The notes below the pieces were generated by a model. That model was not told the origin of the DNA. It ran no database searches and saw only the letters and a program-made list of their open reading frames with translations. 64,000 nucleotides of DNA from positions 78,483 through 142,482 of the forward strand of contig QEAR01000051.1 of assembly GCA_006535965.1 (NCBI GenBank), given 5' to 3'. The translations under genes were made by a program, and so were the position numbers. Of this stretch, positions 1 through 13,472 are shown one piece after another (position 1 is the first letter of the stretch; every line of letters starts with the position of its first letter). This stretch comes from Spizellomyces sp. 'palustris'. Its lineage: Eukaryota; Chytridiomycota; Chytridiomycetes; Spizellomycetales; Spizellomycetaceae.

Positions 1-3000
1 GCATATCCCGTCATTCCTCTTTCCCTTCTGTCCAAAGGCATTCCCGGGATGTGTCACCTGTACGAACAGAGTACGGCGGTGAGCAGGAGGCTGACAACGA
101 TGACGTGATGTCTGTCCGCTCTACCATGACGACCCATACCCTACGCGCAAACCGACCGCGTCCGATCACAAAGTCGCAGAAAATCTCCAGTATTCAAGAT
201 ATCTTCACGGAGAGTCAGAAAATTGCATATGTGGGGCTTTGCTACCTCAGCGCCGTGCACAATAAAAAGGCGGATGTGAAAGCATGGAAGAAGGCCAATG
301 AGTCGTACACCAAGTGGGCTGATGCATTTATGGAGCGACTATATGCATATCTGGATATAAAGGAGGAGGGTAAGAGCATTTTACCAGTCGCGCTGGTGGA
401 ACTTGCTGCATCAAACGGGGATTAAAGAAATTTCCGTGACCATTTTGCAGAAAGAGTCATGATCAAGAGCCTTGCGGCGCACGGTCTTGTGCCCTCCGAT
501 CTCTCAAAATCACTCATAGACGATGCCAAAAAGGCGGCACAGATCATCAAAGACCGACAAGAGCGTCGCCAACGCGCCGAGCAAGAAGCACTGGAAAATG
601 GGACCCCCTTTGAGCTGGACGGTATAGAAGATACTGACGACAACATGGACCCAACAGATATTCGATATACTATTTTGACGCATTTGTTCATCTTGTGCAT
701 TGCGGACGGGCGGTATGACGCACGGAGTCGAGCTGTTCTGAAGTCTGTTGCAAACGACTTGGAGGTACCGTGGCTGGATGTGATCAAACTGGAAAGAGCC
801 ATAGCTGAGCAACTGCGAATTTATGAGGACAGCGAGGAAGTAAAAGGGGATGTAGAAGTGATAGGAAAGAGGAATATGGCAGATAGTAAAAAGCGATGGT
901 TGTTTACTGGATTGGCTACTCTTGCTGGCGGTGCTGTTATCGGATTAACCGCCGGATTGGCCGCCCCGCTCATTGCTGGCGGTATTGGGGTGGCCCTTGG
1001 AACGTTTGGTGTTACTGGGGCTACTGCCGCTCTTTCGACTACTGGAGCTCTGGCTCTTATTACTACAGGAGGAGTGCTTACCGGTGGAGGTGAGTAGCAT
1101 TTCAGTTGCCAAACCCTTCGATTTTCAATAACCATGCTTCCATTTTTGTAGGCATGGGCGGGTTCAAGATGATGAAACGGACAAAGGGAATCACGCAATT
1201 CGAATTTTTGTACATCGAGGACGCGCTAAAGCTCATAGAGGAGAACAAGGAGAAGAGACGAACGGAAAGAAGAAAACGGAGACGAAGGGAGGCGCGCCAA
1301 GCGCTACAGGACAAGTTGGATCAACAGCGAGTATCAAAAGAGGAGAAAAGAATAGCGGAGGATGACCAGAGTGATGACACGAAATCCCCTATACACAAGG
1401 CCGAAGAGGGCACAAAGGATGAGGAGCTGGAAGATGTCGCTGAAATGCACGAAGAGTTACCACGCTATGAGCCTGCTAACGAGGAAAGGCTCAATCGAAT
1501 CGGAAGTTGGGTGAGCATTTCGGAAAGCCAGCGAAAGGAACTAGACAAAATGGCTGGCGATTCACCTGGAAAGAAGATCCCTCCGCCTATTCCGAACAGA
1601 CCAACTGCCGCTGAACTCGCCAGCGTGGCAGAGCGAGCAGGCACCGTAGGTGCCTCCCCGGCAAAATCTATTCCACCACGTCTCGTTGTATCTACGACAA
1701 TGGATGCGGCTGAAAGCTGCGCCTCGTCTTCGATTCTCACATCCGGGGATGATCTCGGTCTGACACATGATTGGGGACTTGACGAAGGGCTGGGATTATC
1801 GGATGGTGGTCATGATGGAGGTGGTGTTAACATCTACTCGGAAACTATGTATGGAGCCGGTAGGTTGGATACGAACGTTTTGGAGAGCACTCTATTATGG
1901 GAGTCGAGTCCTCAACTCCATAGCGAGAATGACCTCGAGCTGAAAAGTGTACGTAAGACGCCAAGCTTCAATGCTGGGAATCTGGATGATGTGGGAACCA
2001 TCGACGAAGACATGGCCGCTGCAATGTTCGACGATCTTCAGTCTACCATCGCCGGTGACGAAGATGATGGAATTCGGTTCAAAGAACCCGAAGGCCCACC
2101 GAAAGCAAAACAAACAAACGTCCTTCTAACTGTTGCCGGATGGATCACCTATGGTCCCGATGACCACACCCTTCCGTTTTCCACTTTAGAACATGACGCA
2201 CATGGCGATCAATACGCTTTGTGTTGGGAAACAGACGTGCTTCAAGAGTTGGGCAGTGCTTTGAAATTGTTAGTTGGGGAAGTGGCCAGTTTCCTTGTAC
2301 AGCAAGGACTGCAAGCGACTGTATTGTCGACCTTGATGATTGGACTAGCGGGGCCATTATGGGTGATGAAATTGAGTTATTTGGTGGACAATCCATGGGG
2401 AAATGGATTGAGCAAAGCAAACAAGGCTGGCAGGGTAAGCTGAGTGACATGTTGGATTAAACACTGTTGGCAGCTGACAAGAAGTCCAACTTCCAGGTTC
2501 TTGCCGACACTTTAATGCAAGGCGTGCAAGAAAACCGACCGGTCAGTCTTATTGGATTCTCCCTTGGTGCGCGTGTAATCTTCCACTGCCTTCTCGAATT
2601 GGCTGCTCGTGGAGCGTATGGTATTGTTGAGGACGTTTATTTGCTCGGCTGCCCCGTAATGGCGCAGAAAAATGAATGGGAGCAGATTGCCTCCGTCGTA
2701 AGCGGCCGTCTTGTTAACGGCTATTCGACCAACGATATGGTGCTCGGCGTCCTATACAGAGCCAGTGTCGCGGTGTGGAACAATGTCGCCGGACTTCGAC
2801 CTGTGGAAGGAGTCGCCGGTGTTGAAAATATTCAATTGGACGACGTCATCCAAGGGCATTTGGATTATCGACTGTGTATGCCCAAAGTATTAGAAAAGCT
2901 CGGATTTTCCGTTACCCGTGACTACTTTGATGATGAGGACGAGGAGGAGGAGAAAGAGCGTACGGAAATCGAGGAAGAGAAGAGAAAGGAGAAGGAAGAA

Positions 3001-4065
3001 AGATTGCGAGCCAAGGAGGAGAGGTTGAAAAAGAAGCAGGAGGAATACGAGGAGAAAGTGCGAAAGAAAAAGGAAGAGCAAGAGCGAAAACAAAAGGAAC
3101 GGGAGGAGAAGGAGAGATTGAAAGAGGAAGCGCGCCGTAAAAAAGAGGCGGAAAAGGCTGGAGCAGCTACGTGGTCCGGAAAAGAAACAAACGACAAGGT
3201 CAACCGATTAAGTTGGTTCGCACGGCGCAGCAGCGGCCGTGCAACGTCCACCCCAACACAAGAGAAGGTACCAGACGAGATCGAGAAGTTGATGGAGAGC
3301 TACTGGATGCCAAGGGAAATTAAAAGCACGCTGCCGCCTTTGGTTATTCAATCGCCGGCTGATGTGATTCCTAAAGAAATCAAAACCACGCTTCCACCGC
3401 TTGTAATCTCTAGTGCCGAGGTCGATGACAATAGTACAGATGCGAGATCGACAGGTACAAACGCACCTAAATCTGTAAGGGAAAATGCTGAGGGAAGCCT
3501 GCCGGACCTTACCTCGCCGCCTCCAAGCTCATACACACCGGATGCTCCGGACACAAGCGACGACCTAGTCGCAGCGCAAACAGAGCTATATGAAGCGGAG
3601 GCTGAGGTTGAAGCAGCTAAGAAGGAAGTTGCTGAAGCAGCGGCTGCTGCCGCTGCTGCTGCAGCCGGGAGTTTGGGATTGAGGGTCACCCTCGAAAATG
3701 GAACCGAACTGGAGCAGATTATCATGGCGGCCCAGAAAGACGGTACTGCAGGTGCTGGCGCAGGGGACAGGCTCGACGGAAGAGCTGGTGTGGATGGCCA
3801 AGAGAATGACGATGACGAATTTACCGACGGGGTGACACCATCATCCCCTTCCTCTCAACCAATTGTCCCGCCAGAGGATGCTCAAGATCTAGGGGTGTGG
3901 CACAAACGTAGTACCGAAAATATACCCGAAGGCTTCCTCGATCCCCAGCAAAAGATTGAACCAAGCCTAAAGAGTCCAGGCGCGCATTCCTTAATGTCCT
4001 CATCATCTGACGACTCAAGCGGTAGTGCGTTCGTAGACGCCCGAGAGAATCCATGGGTTGGATAG
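1..4065 (+). CDS. DUF726 / TMCO4-type alpha/beta hydrolase, 5' end outside window
   Basis: Exons about <1-369, 451-1089, 1152-2434 and 2497-4065; the frame is open to the left edge, so the start is missing. At least 1269 aa. A glycine/alanine-rich hydrophobic stretch (end of exon 2) is followed by a conserved TKGITQFEF segment and, in exon 4, the nucleophile elbow GFSLGARVI. This order is typical of the DUF726 family (human TMCO4, yeast Mil1), membrane-associated proteins with a lipase-like fold; the yeast member binds the AP-1 adaptor. The C-terminal third is a long Glu/Lys/Arg coiled coil, then low-complexity acidic sequence with an alanine run. The acceptor before exon 4 could also be at 2481; 2496 was chosen because the join AGR-VLAD keeps the spacing to the elbow I expect in the family. 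Substrate unknown. Confidence 0.85.
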
Positions 4066-4392
4066 AATCAATGATGTATGTATTCACAATGTATCTGTAG
4101 CTTAGCGGATGAAATGGGAATGGGTGACATGGGTTTGATAGAGATGACACCTATTTTTTTATCTATATTTTTTTTTGATATCATTCACCCTCGGGTCCGA
4201 TGCCAAGCCGTCCATCTTGCATCGCCCATCATGGTAATACACGGATCTATACAGGACAAATCAGTCCACCCTATGAATGGTCATGGAATGCTATGCATTT
4301 ATGAAGGCGGATCAGTAGCTATTTCGCTGCTTTAGTGTCTCATAAATATTCCACTAATCAGTGTACTTATGCTGATGATACCTTCTAGAGAC
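4066..4392. other. intergenic, convergent 3' ends
   Basis: AT-rich stretch between the stops of the DUF726 gene and the M28 peptidase gene. It should hold both 3' UTRs and poly(A) signals. No gene seen. Confidence 0.6.
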
Positions 4393-5733
4393 TTATTTGC
4401 CCAATCCAAGTTCAATACCAAAGGCGAGGACGAGCTTCACAAACTCCTTCATGTGGCTGAATGAGATGTGAGAAACATCGTCGCCAGATGTGTGCACATA
4501 TGGGCTCGACTGGTCGAAGGGCGCCTCAAAGGTGAATGCTGCCGGATAGCCAGCGCGTGTCCAGGATGCGTGGTCTATGGGAATTCAAAGTTACGAATTT
4601 CATTAAAATCGGCTACCAAATCAAAGCTGCCATATTGCATACCAGAGCATCCGTATCCACATTTCACATCCCCCCAAGGAATCCCGCAATATTCCTGGGC
4701 AACGGTTTGCAAGAATTTCCTAAGCGATTCGTCGATAAAGTCCGTCGCAATTCCGACAATCTCCTTCTTATTCGGCGGTTTGTATCCGGTCATATCTACT
4801 TGTATCATACCGACCACCTTGACACCGTCGTCAGCGTATTTGCGAACCACCTTTTGCGACCCAAGAAGCCCGCCTTCCTCGGCAGAATACCAGTGAAATT
4901 CAACTGGGCGTGATGGAACGATCCCGTGTTCAAGAATGAGCCGGAAAGCTTCAAAAGTAGTGGTAGTACCGGAGCCATCATCATCAGCGCCGGGTGAGCG
5001 GCCCCAGTAAGGATTCCATTGGTTAACCGAGTCGAGATGCGCACCAATAATCACAATGCCGTCATCTTCCGTGGCGGACGCGACGGGATGGATGCGAGCA
5101 ATAACTGAAGATTGTTGCCATGGGTGAGCAAATTGCGTTACCGAGACATTGAGGCCTTTTCCGGCGGCGTTTGCCTTGTTCGCTTCTTCTTGAACCTGAT
5201 CAAAGATCCACTCGGAGGCGGCTTTGCCACTAGAAGTCTTGTAGTATCTGGTGGTGAATCCCGTCAGCCTAGTGAGAAAGTCTTTCATATAGGACTCAGA
5301 TATCTGGTCAATGACTTGTTTCACGATGGATTGTTGTACGGGGGCCTTTGGAAGCTCTTGAAAGTTACAGTTAGCAGGGTGAGAATAACATCTCACATAT
5401 GAAGTCAGACTCACCCGTATGGGAGATGGACACAAGTGGATCATTGTCAAAGTCCAGATCTCCGTCCGTGATATCGATGAACTTCCGATTTGCACGGATG
5501 AGGCCAAAAACCTGCCGAGAATATGCGTGGTTGAGATTGGGTTACCAATTTCCCTATTAACACGGCCGCACCTCCTCTTCGGTCATCCATTTTGCCTCCG
5601 TTTCAGATAAAGATATGAGGCGCTTTTCACTGGCATCGGATAAAGGGATCTGGTCTACGGGAACAGAGGCGGCGGGGCTCAAGGACAAGAGACAGAACGT
5701 GGCCGCCGAAAGGAGGAGCGCTTGGGTACGCAT
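4393..5733 (-). CDS. secreted M28 family (leucine) aminopeptidase
   Basis: Four exons on the minus strand: 5733-5572, 5511-5415, 5356-4643, 4574-4393; 384 aa. Starts with a signal peptide (MRTQALLLSAATFCLLSLSP). The di-zinc site of M28 peptidases is complete: His in IGAHLDSVN, Asp in GADDDGSG, the catalytic Glu pair in SAEEGGLLGS, Asp in QVDMTGY, and the last His in GCSDHASW, which is only formed by the final splice. Cys pairs around CGYGCSD suggest an extracellular fold. Length and motif order match fungal M28E leucine aminopeptidases (LAP1-like), which remove N-terminal residues from peptides outside the cell or in the vacuole. All introns are 58-68 bp and in phase. Confidence 0.92.
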
Positions 5734-6175
5734 GGTGAGCTGACAAGTAAGGGACAAACGTAGGTAATCGAAAGAATTCACACAGCATAAATGAGTTGCC
5801 TTACAATCTGGAGCGTTAGATGTTTTGCGAAAGGACAACCACCAGCAATAGGACGCAGGATAGGACGCGTGTGCTTCTCCCCTTATCACGGGTTGCAATT
5901 TACTAGCACAAGGGTAATATCACACTACCCAGTCACACTTGCGGTCTGAGTATCGCAGTGGCAAACGATCAACGCTGCCAATAAAGCAGCTCCTAGGACT
6001 ATTTACGCATATTCTATCGATATTTCTATTGGGTAATATGTCCAACATCTCAAATAGGCCTTGTTTCAATCACAGTCACTGATGGGGTTATATGGTGCAT
6101 GATTATTTCTTCACATCACACTTTGTATGTTTTGATTTCCCCTCCCCTCCAACACAGAATCTTAAATGAGACTAC
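5734..6175. other. intergenic, upstream of the M28 gene
   Basis: Should contain the promoter of the minus-strand peptidase gene and the 3' region of the next minus-strand gene. No ORF with support and no clear TATA element seen. Confidence 0.5.
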
Positions 6176-7684
6176 TTACACCACTGTACTAGCACACTGA
6201 CGCCCTGATACAGACCCTCCTGGTCCGCCGAATGATTTGTCGCCATCGGATGTTCCCTGGCCTGCAGACTCTGCAGTGCCAGACCCAGATTTGATGGTGG
6301 CTTTCCTAGTTGGGGCAGGATTGATGTCGGTCTTGTAGATTCTGTAATCGAAAGCGGAGGAGTGATAAGCCAAAAAGACCATCTCTTGAAATAAACAGGA
6401 ATGATACACACCCGTAAATGATAAAAGCTGAGACAACCAGCATCAAGACTGGCGCACAGAAGTTCCACAGCACACAAAAGAGAAGAGACAGGGGAGCATA
6501 GAGCATTAAGATCTGCCGCTGGCAGGTTGCGTAGGCTACGATGGCAAACACATAGGAAGCGAGGATAGCAATGAGGGTAGTAGTGACGTATAGGAGCTAC
6601 ACTAAGTTTATGAGCCTTTGTCAATTAAAATTCGCAGAAGCGGGTAGGAACTCACTTTGCGCCTAGCAGCCTCCAAGTTGTCAATGCGCCCTCCTGAGGT
6701 CTTTTGTTTCATCTGAAAAATATTTGCGGCTAGGAGTCGGTTGAGCTGGCGACCGAAAAAGCAGAAGGCCAGCATCAGAAAGAAGCTCCAAAGGCTATGA
6801 GAACCCAGATCAATTAAGATATCAGCGGCGCAACAAGGATGAAGGAAACTCTTAGTCGCAGTACTTACGCCCAAATCCAGTAATGAGCTGATGTCAGCTT
6901 CAGCGCCTTGTCCATATTATTGCTGTCAATGTAATGACCTGCGACGCTACGAGAAACATGACCGATCAGACGAGTTGACCTGTAACCTTATGCTGTTCGC
7001 AATTATACATACCCAGCAAGCGTGTTGGTGAGAGTAGCTGGTAATACAACCATGAGCAAGGTGAAGACATTCATCTGGCGTCCAGAAGGCAGGTATATTT
7101 TGGACAATGTGGGATCATTGATCGTTTCGGGTGTTGCAAAAATTCTGAAAGGAACCAGTTGACCGGCTGCTATGAGGACGAGGTAACATGCCATTACGAG
7201 TCGCCAGGTTATGTAACTCACATTCCGATGAGATATAGGGCAATACCGCCGTAGCCAAATCCCCATGGCCATTCGTGAAATGCCTCCATAATATAACCTT
7301 CATTGGGAACTACACCATATCCCAGGGTGCCCGAAACCATCATAGCGCAAAATACAGTCCTCCCTTAACCCATGAAAAAGAGCACCTCAATAATGACACT
7401 CGAGAATTGCCCTATGAGAAGTACGACTTACCTGTGATAAATATGGTTACGCTAGCCACATATGCCTCCATAGGACGCGGTTTGAATACTCCATCATCAA
7501 GTTTATATATCGCCCGACGTTTCACGATCACCAAGTAGTATAACAACCCAGCATAAACGATAGTTGTGACGACACTTAGGATAAGATTGGCGATGTACAA
7601 TCCCCAGACAATTTCGCCTTCAGAGCCGAAAATCGAGACCCGCCAGTCGGCAGAGGGATGGAAGGGATTCGTAAGGTAGTTCAT
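6176..7684 (-). CDS. seven-transmembrane protein A, function unknown
   Basis: Seven exons: 7684-7432, 7363-7222, 7144-7013, 6946-6869, 6794-6656, 6596-6412, 6341-6176; 364 aa. The first in-frame ATG after a short leader was used. After an N-terminal stretch of about 25 residues there are seven hydrophobic segments, in order near IVWGLYIANLILSVV, YVASVTIFITG, GYGGIALYLIG, VFTLLMVVLPATL, LWSFFLMLAFCFFG, TTTLIAILASYVFAIV and LLFCVLWNFCAPVLMLVV. The tail is Gly/Ser/Thr-rich. Topology would suit a receptor-like protein, but I recognise no GPCR family signature. Two other genes in this window (21595-22748 and 59126-60679) have the same size class and topology. Confidence 0.75.
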
Positions 7685-9326
7685 TCTCGGCGGCAAATTC
7701 TCCAACCTCTGTCTACTTACTGAGACGGACGATGAGCTTCAGCACTTTATACTTGTTTGGCGATCGCCGTTATTTATGTTTACTTTCACATGAAAACAGG
7801 GGTTCTCGCTAAGCATTTCTAACGCCATTGGCCGGCGTTTGTGAGCTGAGTTATCTATTGTGATTTAGACGTAGTGTAGGGATCCAGACACGCAGAATTA
7901 AGGTTGACCAATGCATCGAATGCTTGATCCTGGGGAAAGTCAAAGTTCTAACAATATTGCGGGTAATCATATCGAGAATGAACAATACCAGGCGCCAGCC
8001 TCGTGCCGTAACCCATGGCCTCCCACGAAGAAATCAGGGCGTCATCCTAGACGACATATTCCCGGAACCCGCGGAGATTTACGAAGCGTTTCCCAGTCGT
8101 GCTCCATGCTCAGAAATAGAATGAGAAGGTTGAATTGGGTGGGGTCTGCACTATATCGAATTCATATTATCCAAGAACGACATGAGACAAGTTAAGGCTG
8201 CCTTTTGACTTTCACAATGTCTCCGTTTCTCATTAACAACCATAATTATCCCTGCTTTCAAGTTAATCTTTCTGCACCAAGGTGGGGACACGCCCAGAAC
8301 AATAATTAACAACTGGCTATTTTGGAACAATGTAAACTCCAACGCAAATAACCATTAAGGGTCACGAAGGATCGATAAAAACAGCCCGAGTGTTTTCGAC
8401 AAAATGATTTGATATCCCAGACTCTGCTGGAACTGTTGATGAATAGTTTCGGAACCTTTTGACTTTGCTCCGAGACTAGGCAAAAACGAATGTCAGTAAA
8501 CTTTGGTGAAAGTAGCCACCGGTTCGAAGCAATTGGCTATTCTGAATGCTGAAATGCATTATTCAGAAATGATGAAATCATATGAAAAAAAATATGATTT
8601 AGGCAAATGGACAATGGTTCGATGCACATACACAGCAGCATTTAAAAGGCGTTCCCACGCAGACAACGACAATGACAACGATGCCGCCAAAGAAGAAACA
8701 GTCTTGAATGGGCAGGGTAGACCGCAGGTGTTCCGTAAAAGTAGTGTTGCAGGGTAGACCGCGGTAGTGTTCCACCTGTCCCGTAGCCTTAGTTAGATTA
8801 ACATTTCCAGACCGGTTGTCGCCGGTTTATCCACTGATCTTTGCCAGCAACTGACCAGCCACAATATCACATGATTTGCGGTTAGTTGGAAGTCAGCCGG
8901 GGCGTGTGGCGGCTTCGCGAGAGCGTCGCAAACTGTCGAACGGGACTTGACCCAATCCAACTAAACCGCAGCAACCGATTCTAGATATTCCGCCGCTAGC
9001 CGCGACAGTTTTCGACGGTCGGTCTCTTTACTATCCTTAGGTAAGAATCGCGTCAAGTCCTTAGGATGGCGTTGTGGGAGCACCGGCCTCCTGTGGGATG
9101 ACGGGTCCCTAAGCTCCACGTATTATACGTTCGTATATGTTACATTCATGAAAGTATCTAGCATACGTTGTTTACTGGCTATCGCACTTGCTAATCGGCA
9201 CAGCCGGATTCTGCAATTTGGACGGGCCACGAATGACCTTGCACCCTTCTTCCCAGTTTCTGGTTTCTAACTTGTTCAAGTTATTGCAGACTGGGACGCT
9301 GTTCGCATCAGTGTAGTTTTAACACC
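7685..9326. other. 1.6-kb intergenic region, no convincing gene
   Basis: Only short ORFs without family resemblance (for example 7911-8195 and 8503-8757). A 14-bp motif, gcagggtagaccgc, occurs twice near 8711 and 8749. The right end is the promoter of ARL1; the left end that of the seven-transmembrane gene. Nothing else stands out. Confidence 0.5.
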
Positions 9327-9875
9327 ATGGGTGCCTTATTTTCCCGACTATTTTCCCGGTTGTGGGGGTCAAAAGAAGTCCGGATATTAATCCTTGGACT
9401 CGACGGCGCCGGAAAAACTACGATTCTTTACCGATTTCAAATTGGAGAAGTCGTGACAACGATCCCAACGGTCGGGTTTAATGTGGAAACAGTGACGTAC
9501 AAAAACATCAAATTTCAAGTGTGGGATCTGGGCGGGCAAACGTCAATTCGACCATACTGGCGATGCTACTACGCCAATACGGATGCGATTATCTATGTGG
9601 TGGACTCACAAGATAGAGACCGGGTGGGAACAAGTAAGGAAGAGCTGGTAGCTATGCTGGAAGAGGAAGAGCTAAGAGATGCAGCCCTGCTGGTATTGGC
9701 GAATAAGCAGGATATGGAAGGAGCGATGTCACATACAGAGGTTTCAGACGCTTTAGGTTTGACGAGCCTACGGAACAGAACGTGGACGATCTACAAATGT
9801 AGTGCTAAGACGGGGGAGGGACTAACAGAAGCCTTGGATTGGCTGGTCAATGTAGTATCAGGAGGGAAGAAATGA
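9327..9875 (+). CDS. ARL1: ARF-like small GTPase ARL1
   Basis: Single-exon gene, 182 aa, the standard ARF/ARL length. The N-terminus has Gly2 for myristoylation and an amphipathic helix. G motifs are all present: GLDGAGKTT (P-loop, about 24-32), the switch 1 Thr in [15 protein letters not shown] (switch 2), NKQD and SAKTGEGL. The sequence around switch 1 and [16 protein letters not shown] is characteristic of ARL1 rather than ARF1. ARL1 recruits GRIP-domain golgins to the trans-Golgi. It is one of the few multi-residue-conserved genes in the window without introns. Confidence 0.95.
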   Translation: MGALFSRLFSRLWGSKEVRILILGLDGAGKTTILYRFQIGEVVTTIPTVGFNVETVTYKNIKFQVWDLGGQTSIRPYWRCYYANTDAIIYVVDSQDRDRVGTSKEELVAMLEEEELRDAALLVLANKQDMEGAMSHTEVSDALGLTSLRNRTWTIYKCSAKTGEGLTEALDWLVNVVSGGKK

Positions 9876-10190
9876 TCAAAACTTTGAGGCAAATAATATG
9901 ATAATGTGGGCGATTTCTCGACCTTGTCATTTTGAATGTTGGTTGAGTAGACTGTGCCACTCTTCATCTTGCCTATTTCGGAGTGTCCGGTCGGAATCGA
10001 GTCCAGATTGTCGCGACCAAACGACCAACCTGTTCTTGGTGACCGTTTGACTCTCCAAAGTTCTTCTAACATCTTTGCTTCCTTTGGCATCGCTGTAGCT
10101 TGGTCCTCACTGGCTTGGTTTCGCCTCTTGCTAGTAGCCACATAGCACAGACGCTACGGGGAGACCTTCGGACTAGCGTTTCGCAGGCAA
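9876..10190. other. intergenic between ARL1 and CDC45
   Basis: Tandem same-strand spacing; expected to hold the ARL1 3' UTR and the CDC45 promoter. No gene seen. Confidence 0.5.
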
Positions 10191-13100
10191 ATGGGGTTCT
10201 TTGCGTTTGCCCAGCTGGACGAGGTTTATCACCGCGTAAAGGCAAACGCTCTTCGTAACGGCGTTCCTGGTGCATCTACCGTGCTCATCTTTGTCAGTCC
10301 CGACGCTGACGCTTTGTGTGCACTAAGAATTTTGGTGGTGAGTGGATCTTCATGAGAAGCAAAAAGACTTTTTGCTGGACAGCACCCGAGAATTCGGTTG
10401 AAAGGTTGTGGAAGGATGTCATGGTGGATTCAGACAACCCCTAATGAGAGACGGAGGGATCGAATTGCCTGAAATTGGACATGAATGCGCGAACTCGGGA
10501 CACGGGTTGAACTCTCCTGGTTCAGCCTCTGTTGGGGTTTTCTTGAAAACTCCCCTTGCTGTGTTTCTCACAGCTAATTGCGAACCTCCGCTCGTAGAAT
10601 CTCTTAAAATCTGACTGTATCGCGCACAAGGTGGTGCCCGTCGCGGGATACACGGATCTCAGTGAAGCCAATGAAGATCACGTGGAGGCCAATGAGGAGG
10701 TGAAGACTGTCTCCACCCCTCGTTAACACTGGTTTCTGCTCATACGTTGCTCATTATTATCCTCTGAAGCTGCGAAGCATCATAATGCTAAACTGTGGAG
10801 GGTTGGTCGACCTGACTGAGATGTTCAGCTTATCAGAGGAGATGACCGTGTACGTTTGCGATTCGCATCGACCGTTGAGCTTGCAAGGCTTGTTCGGACA
10901 TGACCAGGTACTTTTATACGTCAAACCGTATACTTCCAGCCTTCTTCGCCGTGATTTACCTCTATTTGAATAGATCATGTTTCTGGATGATGGCGACGTC
11001 GATCAGTTATCCGCTTTACGGGAAGCTGTAGAGGAGCTCGAGGTAGATGTAAGACGTGTGACGACCTTGCGATCGATTTCTCAAGCGTTGGATGTAGTTC
11101 GCAGAAACAGATAGTGAAGCTGACGAGAACGCGGAGGAAGAAGGATCCGACAGTGAAGCAAGTGAGAGTGAAGGCGAAAATGAAGACCCAGCAGAGGACG
11201 ATGAAGTTGGGGAGGTGGATGAGAAGGTGCGCAAACTTCGGAAACCCTTCCGGGTGGGATTTCGACTCATATTGCTTGGGTAACAACTAGGACGATGAAC
11301 ATCGGAAGCCAGGAAAGCGAAAAAAGCGTCCGGCGGATGAAGCAATGGAAGTCATATCCCCGCCGACAAAGAAAGTTCGCGCATCAGAGCGACGGAGGCG
11401 ACGAAAACAGCAACAGCGACTAATAGCAGAATACTACGCGGAAGGGGCATACTATGGGATGTCAGTTGCAGGAATAATATATACAATGGCTTCTCAGCTA
11501 GGGCGGGCATCAAACGACTTTGTATGGTAATGTTCTGAGTATAATTGCTCTGTCTATATATGTATATATGTAACTCACGTCTTTTCCTCCGAAAATTTAG
11601 GTTGTCCATCATTGGTTTAAGCGACCAGTACCTGCACGATCGAATTGATCAACGTCGTTATTTATCGCAAGTTGATACGTACAAGGACGAGGTCGCGCGT
11701 TTTAATATCCGCCATGGAGCCGGCGGGGACGAGAATGACGATATTGACTCCCTCTTTGGTGAATCTGGGACAAAGTTAGGCCCGGGATCTGCCATTATCC
11801 GGAACGCGGACGACCACGCAATACGCTGTGATGATGAGTTTCGGCTGATGCTATTGCGACATTGGACCTTGTATGAGTCTATGTACCACTCTGGTTATGT
11901 GGCTACTAAGCTTGGGATTTGGAAGGAACGCGGGCGCCAAAGGCTGACGAACTTGCTCGTAAAGATGGGGTAAGTGGCTTTGGACTATCCTTTGAAAACT
12001 CGCGCATATTTAACAGAAACCGACTGTAGCTTGCCTCATAAAGAGTCACAGCAACGATTTACCGAAATGAACATAACGTTTAAGCGAACGATACGGGATA
12101 AGCTGTCGTCAGTAGCTCCCCGGTACAACATGTCCGAAATCATCTTTCCTTCGTTCTGCAAAAGTTTCGGATACAAGGGTGTTGTATCTGCTCCCGATAC
12201 AGTATACGCCCTCACAGCTCTTCTAGATTGGGGGGCGGAATGGATCAGCCGACATAGTGTCATTGCTTATAGCGAAAGCATGGGATCAGTGTCTTCACGT
12301 CTTGGACGTCCAGGCGGCGGCAGGGACGAAAACTCGGAACTTGGAACTGGCGGGCTTGCAGGGGTAGGCGTAGGAACGCGAACAGGGATGGCCGCGGTGG
12401 CAATGAGAACCGGTGATTCAATACATGACGACGGAGGTAAAAGTGATGAAGATGATGAAGACCTTGCGGAGGAGGAGCAAGAGAGAAGAAAAAAAGAGAA
12501 GCAAAGAGCATGGGTCCGCAACTTTTATGTAGCGTACGATGCTCTTGACAGGTTTGTCTTCAGCCTCATTCAAGTGATCAAACCATGCATACCAGCCGTT
12601 CTTATCATACCATGCTTACACTCTCCAGCTTTGACATCCTTCAGCAAGGCATCCAGCTTTCCATGAATTTCCAAAAGATCCTGGTTCGCACCGGCGTCGC
12701 TGTTTTGGAGAAGAAGCTGACACAAACGCTACGGACTTTTCAACTGGCTGTGCTAACTGGGGAAGGATTAGGCAGTGCTATTGATGGAAGTGGCGCTCTC
12801 ACCGATGAAAGCGACTTTTCCCTATTTGGCCGCAGTCCGGCACATTTGGGACGGCTTGCCAAATTTTTAATGGATGCATTTAGGGTAAAGCGTGGGTGTG
12901 ATACGGTCACTCTTCATTGTCTAACCAGGCACATATGCTATTTAGGAATATCGTCAGAAGGAACTGCCATTGGTTATAGCCGCTTTCAATACCGTTGCGG
13001 ACGCCTACCTTGTCATTGGTTTTACAGGATCGACAAAAGGCGGGATCGTGCGTAAAAAGTAAGGCTTGGACCATGGAGCGCTCTGACAAAATATTAACGC

Positions 13101-13256
13101 CCATTCGATTTCAGCACCTTTGGTCCTGCGTTTCAAAGGGCAGCGCAGCGTACAAACGCCCGCATTCGGCATGACAGTTTTGAGACATCAGTCATGGAAG
13201 TACGAAAAGAAGATTTGACAGACTTTTTGGAGAGCTTGCAACTGTCTATGCAGTGA
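10191..13256 (+). CDS. CDC45: CDC45, replication initiation and CMG helicase subunit
   Basis: Eleven exons: 10191-10337, 10598-10699, 10770-10907, 10974-11055 (uncertain end), 11105-11226, 11291-11526, 11601-11969, 12030-12551, 12629-12884, 12946-13058, 13115-13256; about 742 aa. The N-terminal DHH-like domain shows SPDADALCALRIL and VCDSHRPLSL. Then come an acidic linker, a basic stretch, the block WLSIIGLSDQ, and a C-terminal part with KELPLVIAA and FGPAFQRAAQ. These match CDC45 in order. CDC45 joins MCM2-7 and GINS to form the replicative helicase. Intron 1 (260 bp) is much longer than the others, so a small exon could be hidden there. The exon 4/5 junction is ambiguous: a better donor at 11049 does not give a good phase. 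Confidence 0.93.
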
Positions 13257-13472
13257 AGAGTTCGCCGCTTCTGGGATGCAAGCGTGAATGTATAGTAGCG
13301 GGATGGGCTTTTTTGTAAATACTCTTATCTTCTTAAAGAGCGGAATGACGCTTAAATAGATTAATGGGATATATATATATTTATTGTCTACTAAGGATCG
13401 AACAATCCACTTTCCTACATACAAAAGGGCTAATCAGACTCACTACTTTATACAAGCAAGATCCGCCTAAAT

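Noticed and set aside
2890-3251. Long ORFs rich in Leu, Phe and Ser opposite the DUF726 coiled coil
   Set aside because: They are antisense shadows of the Glu/Lys-rich coding strand.
8503-8757. 84-codon ORF between the first seven-transmembrane gene and ARL1
   Set aside because: No ATG at the frame start and unlikely composition; no family resemblance.
9791-10141. Minus-strand ORF of 116 codons overlapping the ARL1 3' end
   Set aside because: Overlaps a conserved gene on the other strand and shows no domain.
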